This document shows positions 25,228 through 33,969 of a stretch of DNA of 45,776 nt, in pieces. How positions within the stretch are numbered: position 1 is the stretch's first letter; the number at the start of each line of letters is the position of its first letter. This DNA is from an uncultured Microbacterium sp. (GTDB lineage: Bacteria; Actinomycetota; Actinomycetes; Actinomycetales; Microbacteriaceae). Under the pieces are notes generated by a model. It was given only the letters and a program-made list of their open reading frames with translations. It did no database searches and was not told where the DNA came from. The position numbers were made by a program, and so were the translations under genes. The stretch covers positions 1 through 45,776 of the forward strand of contig CAJYJO010000054.1 of NCBI GenBank assembly GCA_913774845.1. Direction: 5' to 3'.

Positions 25228-25343
25228 GGCATCCATTCTCCCCGGTGCGGGGTGGAGCGATCGGACTGTTACGGTCGCGGACCACCTCGGTCGCCGATGT
25301 CAAGAACCCGTCGTCTCGCGGGTGGGCTCGTCATGATCGCGGC

Positions 25344-26042
25344 ATGGCGAACTTCCTCCTCATCGCGGCCTCGAGCGACATCGGTCAGGCGACGGCGAAG
25401 CGACTGCGTGACGCGGGCCACCGCGTCCTCACCACCGCCCGGGACTCCTCGCGGATCGAGCCCGACGTCATCCTGGATGCCACGGACTTCGACGCCGTGG
25501 ACCGGGTCGTCGGAGAGGCGGGTGAGCTCGACGGCATCGCCGTGTTCGCGGGCTCCATGCTCCTCAAACCCGCGCACCTCACCTCGCGCGAGCAGTACGA
25601 CGAGCTCATCGCCGCCTCGCTCACCACGGCCTTCGCGGCGGTGCGCGCCGCGGGTTCGCACATGCGCGGCGGGGGAGCGGTGGTGCTGGTGTCGTCGGCG
25701 GCGGCCCTGGCCGGGCTGCCGAACCACGACGGGATCGCCGCGGCGAAGGCCGGGGTGATCGGCCTGACCCTGTCGGCCGCGGCGAGCTATGCGGCGCACG
25801 GCCTGCGCGTGAACGCCGTCGCTCCGGGACTCGTGCAGACGCGCCTGACCGAGAAGCTCACCTCGAGCGACATGTCGCGGAAGGTGTCCGAGGCGATGCA
25901 CCCGCTCGGACGCCTCGGCGAGCCCGACGACGTCGCCCGCGCGGTGGAGTTCCTGCTGGCGCCGGAGAACGCGTGGATGACGGGCCAGGTGCTCGGCGTC
26001 GACGGCGGGCTCGGGAGCCTGCGCCCGCGCCAGAAGGTCTGA
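25344..26042 (+). CDS. short-chain dehydrogenase/reductase family protein lacking the catalytic Tyr
   Basis: The 232-residue protein has the SDR fold: an altered dinucleotide motif AASSDIGQ in place of TGxxxGIG, the strand VVLVSSAAALAG with the conserved Ser, and NAVAPGLV after the active site. At the usual YxxxK position the sequence is GIAAAKAG, so Lys is kept and Tyr is replaced by Ile. The ATG at 25344 is chosen because upstream in-frame codons have no SD, and CATGAT lies six bases before it. It is inserted between metY and metX on the other strand. Whether it is a reductase, a non-redox SDR or a regulator is unknown. Confidence 0.8.
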   Translation: MANFLLIAASSDIGQATAKRLRDAGHRVLTTARDSSRIEPDVILDATDFDAVDRVVGEAGELDGIAVFAGSMLLKPAHLTSREQYDELIAASLTTAFAAVRAAGSHMRGGGAVVLVSSAAALAGLPNHDGIAAAKAGVIGLTLSAAASYAAHGLRVNAVAPGLVQTRLTEKLTSSDMSRKVSEAMHPLGRLGEPDDVARAVEFLLAPENAWMTGQVLGVDGGLGSLRPRQKV

Positions 26043-26155
26043 CCGCCGGCGCCGCGCGGCGGGATGCGGCGGCCTCGCGGGCGCGGGGCCGGATGCGGCG
26101 GCCGCGCGGGCGCGGGCGCGGGGCCGCGGGGAGGGGAGGGGAACGCGCGAGGGGA

Positions 26156-26182
26156 GGAGGATCGGGCGCCGATCGGTCCTCC
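26156..26182. terminator. imperfect hairpin after the SDR gene
   Basis: GATCGG (26160-26165) / CCGATC (26169-26174) with a 3-nt loop, extended past a bulge by GGAG/CTCC (26156-26159 / 26179-26182). The flanking stretch 26043-26155 is very GC-rich, with repeated GCGGGCGCGG words and no gene. Confidence 0.4.
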
Positions 26183-26238
26183 CGCCGCCGAATCTCCTCC
26201 GGTCGCGGGTCGCCCTGCAGCCGGAGCGCCGGGATGCG

Positions 26239-26274
26239 CGAACGCCCCGAACCCGGGCGGGGTCGGGGCGTTCG
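26239..26274. terminator. 12-bp hairpin terminator of metY
   Basis: A perfect stem CGAACGCCCCGA (26239-26250) / TCGGGGCGTTCG (26263-26274) with a 12-nt GC-rich loop begins 15 bases after the metY stop on the minus strand. Confidence 0.7.
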
Positions 26275-26288
26275 GCGTGTGCGGCGGC

Positions 26289-27611
26289 TCAGGCGCGCGC
26301 GGCCTCCGAGAGGCGCCGCGCGGCGGAGAGGGCCTGGTCGAGGTCGGCCTTGAGGTCGTCGATGTTCTCGAGACCCACCGACAGGCGCACGAGACCGGGG
26401 GTCACACCCGCGGTCAGCTGCTGCTCGGGCGTGAGCTGCGAGTGGGTCGTGGATGCCGGGTGGATGACGAGCGAGCGCACGTCGCCGATGTTGGCGAGGT
26501 GGCTGAACAGGCTGAGGGAGTTCACGAACTCGCGGCCTGCCTCGACGCCGCCCTTGAGCTCGAACGACAGCACCGCGCCGACGCCCTTGGGGGCGTAGTT
26601 GTTGGCGGCGGCGTACCAGGGCGAGGTCGGCAGGCCCGAGTAGTTCACGCTCGCGACATCGGGGTGCGACTCCAACCACTCCGCGATCTCCTGGGCGTTC
26701 TGCACGTGACGCTCGATCCGCAGCGACAGCGTCTCGATGCCCTGGATGAGCTGCCACGCGCTCTGCGGCGAGATCGAGGCACCGAGGTCGCGCAGCAGCT
26801 GCACGCGGGCCTTGATGATGTACGCGAGACCGTCGCCGACCGCCTGCGTGTAGACGGCGCCGTGGTACGAGGGGTCGGGCGTGGTCAGACCCGGGAAGCG
26901 GTCGGAGTGCTCCGACCACGGGAAGCGGCCACCGTCGACGATGACACCGCCGATCGTGGTGCCGTGTCCGCCGAGGAACTTCGTCGCCGAGTGCACGATG
27001 ATGTCGGCGCCGTGCTCGAAGGGACGGATCAGGAACGGCGTGGCGATCGTGTTGTCGACGATGAGCGGCACCCCGGCCTCGTGCGCCACGTCGGCCACCG
27101 AGCGGATGTCGAGCACGTTGATCTTCGGGTTGCCGATGGTCTCGGCGAAGAAGAGCTTCGTGTTCGGGCGCACGGCCGCGCGCCACTCCTCGGGGTCGTC
27201 CTGATTCTCGACGAACGTCGTCTCGATGCCGAGCTTGGCGAGGGTGTACTTGAACAGGTTGTACGTTCCGCCGTAGATCGAGCTCGACGAGACGATGTGG
27301 TCGCCCGCCTGAGCGATGTTCAGCACGGCGAAGGTCTCGGCCGCCTGTCCGCTGGCCACGAGGAGGGCGCCGGTGCCGCCCTCGAGGCCCGCGACGCGCT
27401 GCTCGACGACGTCCTGCGTGGGGTTCTGGATCCGCGTGTAGATGTTGCCGAACTCGGCCAGCGCGAACAGGTTCGCGGCGTGGTCGGCGTTGTCGAAGAC
27501 GTACGAGGTGGTCTGGTAGATCGGCGTGGCGCGCGCCTTGGTGACCGGGTCGGGCTGCGCGCCCGTGTGGATCTGCTTGGTCTCGAAACGCCAGTTCTCG
27601 GGTGCCGACAT
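26289..27611 (-). CDS. metY: O-acetylhomoserine sulfhydrylase (aminocarboxypropyltransferase)
   Basis: MetY makes homocysteine from O-acetylhomoserine and sulfide with pyridoxal phosphate. The 440-residue Cys/Met-metabolism PLP enzyme shows ALLVASGQAAETFA near the cofactor site, VDNTIATPFLIRP, and the PLP Lys in VHSATKFLGGHGTTIGG. The ATG at 27611 has GAGGAG seven bases upstream. A sigma-A-like promoter (TTGTCG-N18-TACGCT) gives a leader of about 40 bases, too short for a SAM riboswitch, and no SAM-IV-like pattern is seen. It works with metX downstream on the same strand. Confidence 0.95.
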   Translation of the reverse strand: MSAPENWRFETKQIHTGAQPDPVTKARATPIYQTTSYVFDNADHAANLFALAEFGNIYTRIQNPTQDVVEQRVAGLEGGTGALLVASGQAAETFAVLNIAQAGDHIVSSSSIYGGTYNLFKYTLAKLGIETTFVENQDDPEEWRAAVRPNTKLFFAETIGNPKINVLDIRSVADVAHEAGVPLIVDNTIATPFLIRPFEHGADIIVHSATKFLGGHGTTIGGVIVDGGRFPWSEHSDRFPGLTTPDPSYHGAVYTQAVGDGLAYIIKARVQLLRDLGASISPQSAWQLIQGIETLSLRIERHVQNAQEIAEWLESHPDVASVNYSGLPTSPWYAAANNYAPKGVGAVLSFELKGGVEAGREFVNSLSLFSHLANIGDVRSLVIHPASTTHSQLTPEQQLTAGVTPGLVRLSVGLENIDDLKADLDQALSAARRLSEAARA

Positions 27612-27660
27612 GGCTGCTCCTCAGGTCTGGGGGTCGGGGCGGTCGCCGCGACCTGTTGCG

Positions 27661-27690
27661 AGCGTAGACACCCCCTTCCGGCGCCGACAA
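27661..27690 (-). promoter_or_regulatory. promoter of metY
   Basis: On the minus strand TTGTCG (27690-27685) and TACGCT (27666-27661) are separated by 18 bases. The transcript would start near 27653, giving a leader of about 40 bases with a GAGGAG ribosome binding site. Confidence 0.6.
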
Positions 27691-27835
27691 GCGCCCGGAC
27701 ATGGGCCGTAACACCCGCTCCCCGCGGCTCCCGGTCGGGGAGCGCACGCCTGGAGCGGCGACCCGAGCGCCCGACCCGCGCCGGTTCACCCCGCAACGCA
27801 GCGACGTGTCGGAGGTCGCCGGTAGCGTGGATGCC

Positions 27836-28606
27836 ATGACGCGACGCGCAGTGGTGACCGGGGCCAGTTCGGGTATCGGAGAGGCGACGGCACGACTGCT
27901 GCGCGCACGCGGGTGGGACGTCGTGGGGGTCGCCCGCCGCGCCGAGCGTCTGGCCGCCCTCGAGGCCGAGACCGGGGTCGTGGCGCACGCGGCCGACCTG
28001 ACCGACGCCGACGCCGTCTCGGCGCTCGCCGCCTGGCTCGACGAGACCGGCGGCGTCGACGCCGTGGTGCACGTCGCCGGAGGGGCCCGCGGCAGCGACC
28101 GCGTCGAAGACGGCGACCCCGAGGACTGGCGCTGGATGTTCGAGGCGAACGTGCTGTCGGGGCAGCGGCTCGTGGCATCCCTTCTCCCGGCACTGCGTCG
28201 CGCGGCCGAGACGACCGGTCACGCCGACCTGTTGTTCGTCACCTCGACCGCCGCGCAGACGGCGTACCCCGGCGGCGGCGGGTACAACGCCGCGAAGGCG
28301 GGGGAGGCGATGCTCGTGCACGCTCTGCGGCAGGAGCTCAACGGCGAACCTCTCCGCGTGATCGAGATCGCCCCCGGCATGGTGCGCACCGAGGAGTTCA
28401 CCCTCAACCGTCTCGGGGGCGACAAAGACGCCGCCGACAAGCTCTACGAAGGCGTCGAGGCGCCGCTCGTGGCCGCCGACGTCGCCGACGTGATCGCATA
28501 CGCGCTGGAGGCACCGGGGCACGTGAACCTCGATCTCGTCACGATGCGCCCGGTCGCGCAGTCGGCGCAGCACCTGCTGGCGCGCGGACCGCTGCGCACG
28601 CGGTGA
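27836..28606 (+). CDS. classical short-chain dehydrogenase/reductase
   Basis: This 256-residue protein has a complete SDR set: TGASSGIG for NADP(H) binding at residues 8-15, the conserved Ser in FVTSTAAQTAYPG, and the active-site YNAAKAG with Tyr and Lys. It resembles the YdfG/serine 3-dehydrogenase branch (NADP-dependent 3-hydroxy acid dehydrogenase). The ATG at 27836 is preceded by TAGCGT seven bases upstream, so the mRNA is probably leaderless; an upstream in-frame ATG at 27701 lies before this promoter and is rejected. The next gene follows after 15 bases and may be cotranscribed. Confidence 0.88.
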   Translation: MTRRAVVTGASSGIGEATARLLRARGWDVVGVARRAERLAALEAETGVVAHAADLTDADAVSALAAWLDETGGVDAVVHVAGGARGSDRVEDGDPEDWRWMFEANVLSGQRLVASLLPALRRAAETTGHADLLFVTSTAAQTAYPGGGGYNAAKAGEAMLVHALRQELNGEPLRVIEIAPGMVRTEEFTLNRLGGDKDAADKLYEGVEAPLVAADVADVIAYALEAPGHVNLDLVTMRPVAQSAQHLLARGPLRTR

Positions 28607-28621
28607 CCGCGCGGGGCTGAC

Positions 28622-29698
28622 GTGGCCGAGGCGAGCGTGCTCGACGTCGATGCGCTGCGCGCTCGACCCGGTCGGGCCGAGGTCGCGCGGTTTTGGAGGC
28701 GGTTCCGGCAGGACAACCCTCGCGCCCGTGACCCCGAGGGGCGCGGCCGGCGCATCGTGCTCACCGTCAACGTCGTGCTCCTGGCGGCCGTGGTGGGGGT
28801 GCTCTCGCTCGTCATCGCGTCCGAGATCCGTGGGGGCGGCGACGCGGTGGCGATCATGGTCGTCATCGCTCTCCTCATGCTCGCGGCGCTCGTCCTGTGC
28901 GCGTCGCTGCTGTGGCGCGCGGGCCGGCGACGAACCCCGCCGCGGGTGCACTGGGCTCTGGCGCACTTCGCGCAGGACAACGCTCTCGAGTACGCGCCCG
29001 GACCCCGGTCGGGAACGATGCGGGCGTGGTGGAGCATCACGGGGCACACCGTCTCTCGAGCGATGTCTCGCCGCACGCCCGAGGGGCGGAGGGTCGAGTG
29101 GGCGGACTACGAGATCCGCAATGCCACCTCGGCCTTCACCTACCCGCCGGTCGGCGGCTGGATCGCGATCGGCCTGCGCCGCCCCCTGCCGCACATCGTC
29201 GTGCGGGCGACCCGGCGCGGCACGCGGGCGTTCGCCGTCGCGGCGGTTCCCGACGCCGGACAGCGGCTGTCTCTCGAGGGGGATTTCGACGAGCACTTCG
29301 CGCTGTACTGCCCCGAGGGATACGAAGCCGACGCGCTGTATCTGTTCACCCCCGACGTGATGGCCCAGGCGATCGACGAAGCGGGCGGGTGGGACATCGA
29401 GATCGTCGACGATCTGCTGCTGATGGTGCACCCGCGCAACGTCGTCACGACCGACCCCGAGCGGTGGGTCCAGGTCGTCCGCACGGCGGACGCCTTCGCG
29501 TCGAAGCTGGAGCAGTGGGAGCGGTGGCGCGAGACGCAGCACCGCGAGGAGCCGTCCGGGCGAGAGGCTTCTCGCGGCGCGACCGGCGTCGCCCCGGCGG
29601 GACGACGCCTGCGCACCTCGTGGGGAGTCTTCGCGTGGGTGACGTTCGGTCTCGTCGCGGCGCTGTTCGTCGCCATGGTGGTGGTGGCTCTCCTCTGA
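28622..29698 (+). CDS. membrane protein of unknown function with a central soluble domain
   Basis: The 358-residue protein has two membrane segments near residues 42-64 and 72-92 and a third at the very C-terminus (about 335-357). Between them is a soluble domain of about 230 residues with conserved-looking stretches YEIRNATSAFTYPP, LSLEGDFDEHFALYCPEGYEADALYLFTPD and DIEIVDDLLLMV. These recall small actinobacterial DUF proteins with a 'DFDxHF...P..Y..DAL' pattern, but I cannot name the family. The start is a GTG 15 bases after the SDR stop. Function is unknown. Confidence 0.7.
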   Translation: MAEASVLDVDALRARPGRAEVARFWRRFRQDNPRARDPEGRGRRIVLTVNVVLLAAVVGVLSLVIASEIRGGGDAVAIMVVIALLMLAALVLCASLLWRAGRRRTPPRVHWALAHFAQDNALEYAPGPRSGTMRAWWSITGHTVSRAMSRRTPEGRRVEWADYEIRNATSAFTYPPVGGWIAIGLRRPLPHIVVRATRRGTRAFAVAAVPDAGQRLSLEGDFDEHFALYCPEGYEADALYLFTPDVMAQAIDEAGGWDIEIVDDLLLMVHPRNVVTTDPERWVQVVRTADAFASKLEQWERWRETQHREEPSGREASRGATGVAPAGRRLRTSWGVFAWVTFGLVAALFVAMVVVALL

Positions 29699-29744
29699 TC
29701 GGCGTGGCGCTGCGTCGAGGCCGTGCACGGCGTTCCCGCGGTGA

Positions 29745-29783
29745 CGAGGCGCCGTGTGGGAAGGAGAAGGTCTCGGCGCCTCG
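29745..29783. terminator. bidirectional hairpin terminator
   Basis: A perfect 10-bp stem CGAGGCGCCG (29745-29754) / CGGCGCCTCG (29774-29783) with a 19-nt loop lies between the convergent stops at 29698 and 29797. Confidence 0.65.
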
Positions 29784-29796
29784 GCGAGGGGGGGGC

Positions 29797-31293
29797 TCAG
29801 TCGAGATCGCCGCGCGCCGCCGTCGCCGAGACCTCGGCCTCGTCGGCATCCGCGAAGGCGACCTTGGGCACGAACCACAGCAACAGGGCGGCGAGGAAGC
29901 TGCCCGCGCTGCAGATGAGCCACACGGTGACGTAGCCCGCCAGGGGCGCGGCGGTGCTGATCGCCGCTCCGGCCCCGCCGGCGAGGACCGCCCCGAAGAT
30001 CGCCGACGACATCGTGCCGCCGATGGTCTTGGTCGTGTTCGTCAGCGCCGAGGCGACGCCGGTCTGCCCGCGCGGGGCGGCGGCCGCGGCGGCCGCCGGG
30101 AGGGCCGCCACGAGCGCTCCCGACCCGAGGCCCGCGATGCTCAGGCAGAGCAGCACCTGCCACAGCTCCGTGTGCAACGGGAGGAACAGCGCGTAGCCGA
30201 CGCCGACGAGCGCGGCCGCGCAGATCAGCGTGACCCGGGGACTCGCGCGTCGGGAGGTGACGGCGAAGAGGACGGCACCGACGATGACCGAGACCAGGTA
30301 GATGCCGATCACGTTCGAGCGGTCCGACGCGTCGAGACCGAGTCCGTATCCGAGCGATCGGTCGGTTCCGGCGTAGGTCGCGAGCGGGCCCTGCGCCCCG
30401 AGCAGGCTGATACCGACGAGGAACGCGGTGGCCTGCACGGGCCACATCTCGGGGCGGCGCAGCACACGGATGTCGACCGCGGGGTCGCTCTGGCGCAGCT
30501 CGAACATCACGAAGGCGATGCCCAGAGCGACGCCCGCAGCGAGGAGCCCCACGATCACGACCGGCCCCGGCCCCACGGGAAGACGCACGAACGACAGCGC
30601 GCCGGTGACGCACAGCAGAGCCGCGGCGAGGAGGACGAATCCGCCCACGTCGAGCCGCCGTCCGGTCTCGGAGGGCTGCGATTCGGGCACGCCCCGCCAG
30701 ATCACCACGCACACCAGGGTGACGACCGTGGCGGGGATCGCGAGCGAGAGGTGCAGGTCGCCCCCGCTGGCGACGAAGATGCGCCCCGCGGCGAGAGCGC
30801 CGACGATGCCCCCCGCCTGCAGGCCCACGACCAGCAGCCCCGCGGCGCGCCGCGTCTGCGACACGCCCCGCCGCTGGCGTCGGCCGCGATCGAAGATCAG
30901 CGCGATCTCCAGCGGCAGCCACACGACGTAGAACCCCTGAAGGGCCCAGGCGAGGAGGAACGTCGTGAAGGAGTCGGCGAAGACCAGCCACCAGCTGGCC
31001 GCCGCGGTCGCCACGGCCGAGAGCAGCAGGATGCGCTTGTGGCCGAACATGTCGCCGAGCTTGGCGAGCACCGGCAGCACCAGGGCCGACAGCAGCAGCT
31101 GCGCCGCCTCGAACCAGTTCACGTCGGCGTCGCGGATGCCGAGGTGCTCGACGATGTCGGGCAGCAGAGGCACGTAGAACCCCTGGAGGATGCCGCTGGC
31201 GAGCTCGACCAGCACGAACCACCCGATGAGGCCCGCGGTCACCCCGAGCGCGGAGCCGCGCACCCGACCGACCGCGCCGGAGACGCGTGACAT
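29797..31293 (-). CDS. major facilitator superfamily transporter, 14-helix-like
   Basis: This 498-residue protein has 12 to 14 membrane segments, motif A as LAKLGDMFGHKRIL in loop 2/3, and a C-terminal acidic tail. It resembles DHA2-type efflux proteins. The open frame extends 38 codons upstream, but the ATG at 31293 is preferred: TACTGT lies six bases before it and the upstream stretch encodes only Arg/Pro-rich residues. It is divergent from the phosphoribosyltransferase gene. Substrate unknown. Confidence 0.85.
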   Translation of the reverse strand: MSRVSGAVGRVRGSALGVTAGLIGWFVLVELASGILQGFYVPLLPDIVEHLGIRDADVNWFEAAQLLLSALVLPVLAKLGDMFGHKRILLLSAVATAAASWWLVFADSFTTFLLAWALQGFYVVWLPLEIALIFDRGRRQRRGVSQTRRAAGLLVVGLQAGGIVGALAAGRIFVASGGDLHLSLAIPATVVTLVCVVIWRGVPESQPSETGRRLDVGGFVLLAAALLCVTGALSFVRLPVGPGPVVIVGLLAAGVALGIAFVMFELRQSDPAVDIRVLRRPEMWPVQATAFLVGISLLGAQGPLATYAGTDRSLGYGLGLDASDRSNVIGIYLVSVIVGAVLFAVTSRRASPRVTLICAAALVGVGYALFLPLHTELWQVLLCLSIAGLGSGALVAALPAAAAAAAPRGQTGVASALTNTTKTIGGTMSSAIFGAVLAGGAGAAISTAAPLAGYVTVWLICSAGSFLAALLLWFVPKVAFADADEAEVSATAARGDLD

Positions 31294-31453
31294 GGCGCGA
31301 CAGTAGCACCGCGCGCGGCGGCGGTCGTTCCTTCGCGCGGGGAGGGGCAGCGGCACGGCTCGGGACATCCGGCCGCGACGGGAGCCACGGCGTCGGGGCA
31401 TCGGCATCCGGAGAACGCCCTAGGGTGAGAGCAGTCGACGAGAGGAGCCCCGG

Positions 31454-31939
31454 GTGGGGGACGAGCGCGAGCGGTTGAGCTGGGACGACTTCGGAGCGGC
31501 GACGCGCGAGATCTCGCGCGCGATCGTGGCCGACGGCTTCGAGCCCGAGGTGGTCGTGGCGATCGCCCGCGGAGGGCTCCTGCCGGGAGGCGCCATCGCC
31601 TACGGCCTCGGCGCCAAGAACTGCGGTGCCCTGAACGTGGAGTTCTACACCGGTGTCGGCACGGTGCTCGACGCGCCCGAGGTGCTTCCGCCCGCCCTCG
31701 ACCTGTCGTACCTGTCGGGGCGACGGGTGCTGCTGGTCGACGACGTCGCCGACAGCGGACGCACGCTCGACCTCGCCGTCCGGCTCCTCGGCCGGCACGG
31801 CGCCGAGGTGCGTTCCGCGGTGATCTATACCAAGCCGTCCACCATCATCCAGCCCGACTACTCGTGGAAGGACACCGACCTGTGGATCGACTTCCCGTGG
31901 TCGGCCCTCGGGTCGGTCCACGAGGAAGACGCGGCGTGA
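31454..31939 (+). CDS. phosphoribosyltransferase (hypoxanthine/xanthine-type PRTase)
   Basis: The 161-residue type I PRTase has the PRPP-binding loop [14 protein letters not shown] and the early [11 protein letters not shown] loop, and ends with an aromatic hood ([12 protein letters not shown]) like that of xanthine/guanine PRTases such as Gpt. It likely salvages a purine base with PRPP. The GTG start has GAGAGGAG eight bases upstream and TAGGGT (31421-31426) as the -10 box, one of the few leadered genes here. It overlaps ung by four bases (GTGA). Confidence 0.85.
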   Translation: MGDERERLSWDDFGAATREISRAIVADGFEPEVVVAIARGGLLPGGAIAYGLGAKNCGALNVEFYTGVGTVLDAPEVLPPALDLSYLSGRRVLLVDDVADSGRTLDLAVRLLGRHGAEVRSAVIYTKPSTIIQPDYSWKDTDLWIDFPWSALGSVHEEDAA

Positions 31940-32622
31940 CGGCGAAGACCCTCGCCGAGCTCGCGGAGGCCGGACTTATCGACGCCTCCTGGGTGGAGCC
32001 GCTCGCTCCCGTCGCGTCCGACATCGCCGCCGTCGGCGAACGACTGCGCGCGGAGGGGAAGCCGTACCTGCCCGCCGGCGACCTCGTGCTCCGGGCCTTC
32101 CGCATCCCCCTCGACGCGGTGCGCGTGCTCATCGTCGGGCAGGATCCCTACCCCACCCCGGGGCACCCGATCGGGCTGTCGTTCGCCGTCGACCCGCACG
32201 TGCGCCCCCTCCCGCGCAGCCTGGCCAACATCTACCGCGAACTCTCCGACGACCTCGGCATCGACCCCGCCCCGCACGGCGACCTCTCGGCGTGGGGCGC
32301 CCAGGGCGTCATGCTGCTGAACAGGGTGCTGACCGTGGCGCCGGGGGAGCCGGCATCCCACCGCGGCTGGGGCTGGGAGCGCGTCACCGAGCACGCCATC
32401 CGGTGTCTCGCCGCTCGGGACGCCCCCCTGGTCGCCGTGCTCTGGGGGAAGGATGCCGCCAACCTCGCGCCCCTGCTCGGTCAGACCGCGATCGTGTCCT
32501 CGGCGCACCCCTCCCCGCTCTCGGCGCGGCGCGGGTTCTTCGGTTCCCGTCCCTTCTCGCGGGTCAACGCCCTGCTCGAGACGCAAGGGGCCCCGGCTGT
32601 CGATTGGCGCCTTCCGTCCTGA
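31936..32622 (+). CDS. ung: uracil-DNA glycosylase, family 1
   Basis: Ung removes uracil from DNA. The 228-residue protein has [16 protein letters not shown] (catalytic Asp; the Pro for His after Tyr is usual in actinobacteria), [11 protein letters not shown] and the C-terminal [17 protein letters not shown] with the catalytic His. The GTG start overlaps the preceding stop (GTGA at 31936-31939), so it is cotranscribed with the phosphoribosyltransferase. Linking base salvage and uracil removal in one operon is plausible nucleotide housekeeping, though possibly a coincidence of gene order. Confidence 0.95.
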   Translation: MTAKTLAELAEAGLIDASWVEPLAPVASDIAAVGERLRAEGKPYLPAGDLVLRAFRIPLDAVRVLIVGQDPYPTPGHPIGLSFAVDPHVRPLPRSLANIYRELSDDLGIDPAPHGDLSAWGAQGVMLLNRVLTVAPGEPASHRGWGWERVTEHAIRCLAARDAPLVAVLWGKDAANLAPLLGQTAIVSSAHPSPLSARRGFFGSRPFSRVNALLETQGAPAVDWRLPS

Positions 32623-32681
32623 CGGCGGCGCCGCGGCCCGCGGACACACGCCCGAAACGGGGGCGGCCGTAGAGTGGCGAC

Positions 32682-33293
32682 GTGCTGGAAGAGGAGTACG
32701 AGAAGAGCCGCCGCCGGCTGCCCGCGCATCTGCGCCGTGCGCCCGAGCCCGAGCAGCCCTTCTCGTTCGAGATCCGGCCCGCGACCGAGGCCGACATCCC
32801 CGACATCCGCGAGATCTACAACTACTACGTGCGCAACTCCGTCGTGACCTTCGACGAGAAGGCGTGGCCCCTGGCCAAATGGCGCGACAAGTTCGCGACC
32901 CTGCACAAGCTCGGACTGCCGTTCCTCGTCGCGCAGTCGCCGAGCGGTCAGATCCTCGGCTACGCCCTCGTCCAGCCCTGGCAGTCGAAGTCGGCGTACC
33001 GCTACACCGTCGAGAACTCGATCTACCTGGGCCAGGCGGCCGCGGGGAAGGGTCTCGGCCGCGCGCTGCTCGAGGCGCTCATCGCCGCCTGTCAGGATCT
33101 CGGCATCCGCGAGATGGTCGCCGCGATCAGCGACAAGGGCGCCGACGCGTCGATCGCCCTGCACGAGAAGCTCGGCTTCACCGAGGTGGGGCGCATGGGT
33201 CGCGTCGGGTTCAAGTTCGGACGGTGGCTCGGGGTCGTCTACCTGCAGAAGAGCATCCCGTCTAAGAAGAAGCGGCGGGGGCTGTTCGGCTGA
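32682..33293 (+). CDS. GNAT acetyltransferase of the phosphinothricin/methionine sulfoximine (PAT) type
   Basis: The 203-residue protein contains a complete PAT-like GNAT domain (about residues 28-190): IRPATEADIPDIREIYNYYV at its start, VENSIYLGQAAAGKGLGRALL with the acetyl-CoA loop, and HEKLGFTEVGRMGRVGFKFGRWL near the end. It carries a basic N-terminal extension of about 27 residues (EKSRRRLPAHLRRAPEPEQ) and a Lys/Arg-rich tail. The GTG start is six bases after TAGAGT. Natural substrates in this family include methionine sulfone/sulfoximine; herbicide resistance need not follow. Confidence 0.85.
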   Translation: MLEEEYEKSRRRLPAHLRRAPEPEQPFSFEIRPATEADIPDIREIYNYYVRNSVVTFDEKAWPLAKWRDKFATLHKLGLPFLVAQSPSGQILGYALVQPWQSKSAYRYTVENSIYLGQAAAGKGLGRALLEALIAACQDLGIREMVAAISDKGADASIALHEKLGFTEVGRMGRVGFKFGRWLGVVYLQKSIPSKKKRRGLFG

Positions 33294-33425
33294 GGCGGTG
33301 CCGGGCTGGGGCTCGGCCGGGCGGGGACCGGCGGGGCGGGGGCTGCCGTGCGGCGGGGCGGGGGCTGCGGGGTTGCGGGGGCGGGGCGTACGCGGGTGGC
33401 GCGGCGGTGCGGCGGGCTGCCGCAT

Positions 33426-33510
33426 GTGCCGAACTCCTGAGTTTCGGTGTGCGGATGCCGTTTCTCGGGCTTGTGGGTGGCTTGGCGCCGTGTTTCCCGG
33501 AGTTCGGCAC
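33426..33510 (+). repeat. palindromic repeat unit 1
   Basis: Left arm GTGCCGAACTCCTGA (33426-33440) pairs with right arm CCCGGAGTTCGGCAC (33496-33510), 12 bp without mismatch from the base and two mismatches at the loop end. This most divergent copy carries C where copies 2 and 4 carry T in the right arm (GTTCGG against GTTTGG), turning a G-U pair into G-C. Confidence 0.85.
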
Positions 33511-33643
33511 GTGGGGCGGTGGCTGACTGCGCGGGGGCGCGTGCGAGGGCGTGGTGGTGCGGTGGCGGGGCGTACGCGGGTGGCGCGGCGGTGCGGTGGC
33601 GGTGTGTAGGTGCATGGCGCGGAGGTGCGGTGGGCTGCCGCAT

Positions 33644-33729
33644 GTGCCGAACTCCGGAGTTTCGGTGTGCGGATGCCGTTTGTCGGGCTTCTGGGTGGCT
33701 TCGCGCCGTGTTCTACCGGAGTTTGGCAC
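33644..33729 (+). repeat. palindromic repeat unit 2
   Basis: Left arm GTGCCGAACTCCGGA starts at 33644; right arm CCGGAGTTTGGCAC ends at 33729. About 14 paired positions counting one G-U. The loop contains TTTCGGTGTGCGGATGCCG, shared with all copies. Confidence 0.85.
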
Positions 33730-33809
33730 GTCGGAGCGGTGCTGACTGAGCTGCGGCGCGTGCGAGGCCGCGGCGGTGCGTGCGTGCGTGGTACGGCGGG
33801 CTGCCGCAT

Positions 33810-33895
33810 GTGCCGAACTCCGGAGTTTCGGTGTGCGGATGCCCTTTCTCGGGGTTTCGGGTGGCTTGGCGCCGCGTTTGTCCGGAGTCCCGCAC
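33810..33895 (+). repeat. palindromic repeat unit 3
   Basis: Left arm at 33810-33824 is identical to unit 2; right arm TCCGGAGTCCCGCAC ends at 33895, with two mismatched positions out of 15. The inner loop differs slightly (GCCCTTTCTCGGGGTTTCGG). Confidence 0.85.
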
Positions 33896-33969
33896 GTCGG
33901 AGCGGTGCAGGCGGCGCGTGCGAGGCTGCGGCGGTGGCGGTGCGCACGTGACGCGGCGGGCTGCCGCGC

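Noticed and set aside
27612-27700. SAM-type riboswitch upstream of metY
   Set aside because: The leader is only about 40 bases from the predicted transcript start and shows no SAM-IV or SAM-I pattern.
33298-33951. Several open frames of 60-113 codons on the plus strand and up to 500 codons on the minus strand across the repeat array
   Set aside because: The repeat units fall in different frames in different copies, the products are low-complexity, and no start signal is seen; high GC alone makes such frames common.
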